A stretch of DNA of 64,000 nucleotides. Source: Francisella noatunensis subsp. noatunensis (GTDB taxonomy: Bacteria > Pseudomonadota > Gammaproteobacteria > Francisellales > Francisellaceae). The stretch lies in the NCBI RefSeq assembly GCF_009823375.1, contig NZ_WBSX01000001.1, forward strand, positions 1 through 64,000, read 5' to 3'. A program made the translations under genes and the position numbers. Below, in pieces: positions 63,864 to 64,000 of this stretch. Positions within the stretch are counted from its first letter, which is position 1. Each line of letters begins with the position of its first letter. The notes below the pieces were generated by a model. It was not told the origin of the DNA and did no database searches. It saw nothing but the letters and a program-made list of their open reading frames with translations.

Positions 63864-64000
63864 ATGAAAAAAAAACAACCGGATTTTAGTCAGTGGTTGG
63901 AAACAACCCAGCTCTTCGGAGGTAATTTAGAATATCTTGAATCAATATATGATGATTATATTATGGGCAACTATGAGGATATTGATCCAAAATGGTTGTC
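63864..64000 (+). CDS. sucA: 2-oxoglutarate dehydrogenase E1 component, N-terminal fragment (cut by window end)
   Basis: The first 45 residues are present. QPDFSQWLETTQLFGGNLEYLE followed by SIYDDY resembles the N-terminal helix of SucA, which binds the E2 core. The gene order sdhCDAB-sucA supports the call. The rest lies outside the window. Confidence 0.85.
   Translation, partial: MKKKQPDFSQWLETTQLFGGNLEYLESIYDDYIMGNYEDIDPKWL

Overview
The window is a 64-kb piece of a low-GC gammaproteobacterial chromosome. Gene content and order point to Francisella: fur next to nuoA-N, metY(tRNA-fMet)-rimP-nusA-infB-rbfA-hisS, the atp operon, a chitinase-like gene, grxD-sodB, gltA and sdhCDAB-sucA, plus a Francisella-type FslE/FupA outer-membrane protein gene. 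Assignment to Francisella, and to a lineage other than classical F. tularensis, rests on remembered gene order and protein families. No search was run.

Layout. 1-3.9 kb: the 3' end of an IS30-type transposase, intact purB, a broken ABC-transporter gene that runs into a 75-bp inverted scrap of the same IS, and a truncated secreted-protein pseudogene. 3.9-15.3 kb (minus strand): an iron-acquisition locus. It encodes a diaminobutyrate aminotransferase and decarboxylase, two IucA/IucC-type siderophore synthetases (one fused to an acyltransferase), an N-hydroxylase, an RhtX/FptX-like permease, a small unknown protein and the receptor fslE. Expected chemistry is a citrate-based dihydroxamate with 1,3-diaminopropane arms (schizokinen/rhizobactin type), not the rhizoferrin made by the usual fsl locus of this genus. 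A Fur box sits between the first gene (dat) and a divergent aspartokinase gene (lysC); another precedes fslE. fur follows lysC.

17.3-32.2 kb: complete nuoA-N (complex I) plus a small membrane-protein gene. 32.3-35.1 kb: ubiK, comM (frameshifted), hemE. 35.2-44.8 kb: initiator tRNA, rimP, nusA, infB, rbfA, hisS, an Fpt-like MFS gene, zapE and an rluC-type pseudouridine synthase; a second Fpt-like MFS gene is convergent. 46.3-53.2 kb: atpIBEFHAGDC. 53.4-56.2 kb: a chitinase-like pseudogene. 56.3-64 kb: grxD, sodB, a small membrane protein, an AmpG-like permease, gltA, sdhCDAB and the start of sucA.

Central energy and translation genes are intact, while accessory genes are decaying. The siderophore locus carries at least two coding frameshifts, one lost start codon and a multiply frameshifted receptor gene. 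comM (DNA uptake), the chitinase-like gene and the ABC transporter are also broken. This looks like ongoing loss of free-living functions in a host-adapted lineage. Several lesions are single-base changes in homopolymers, so sequencing error must be excluded.
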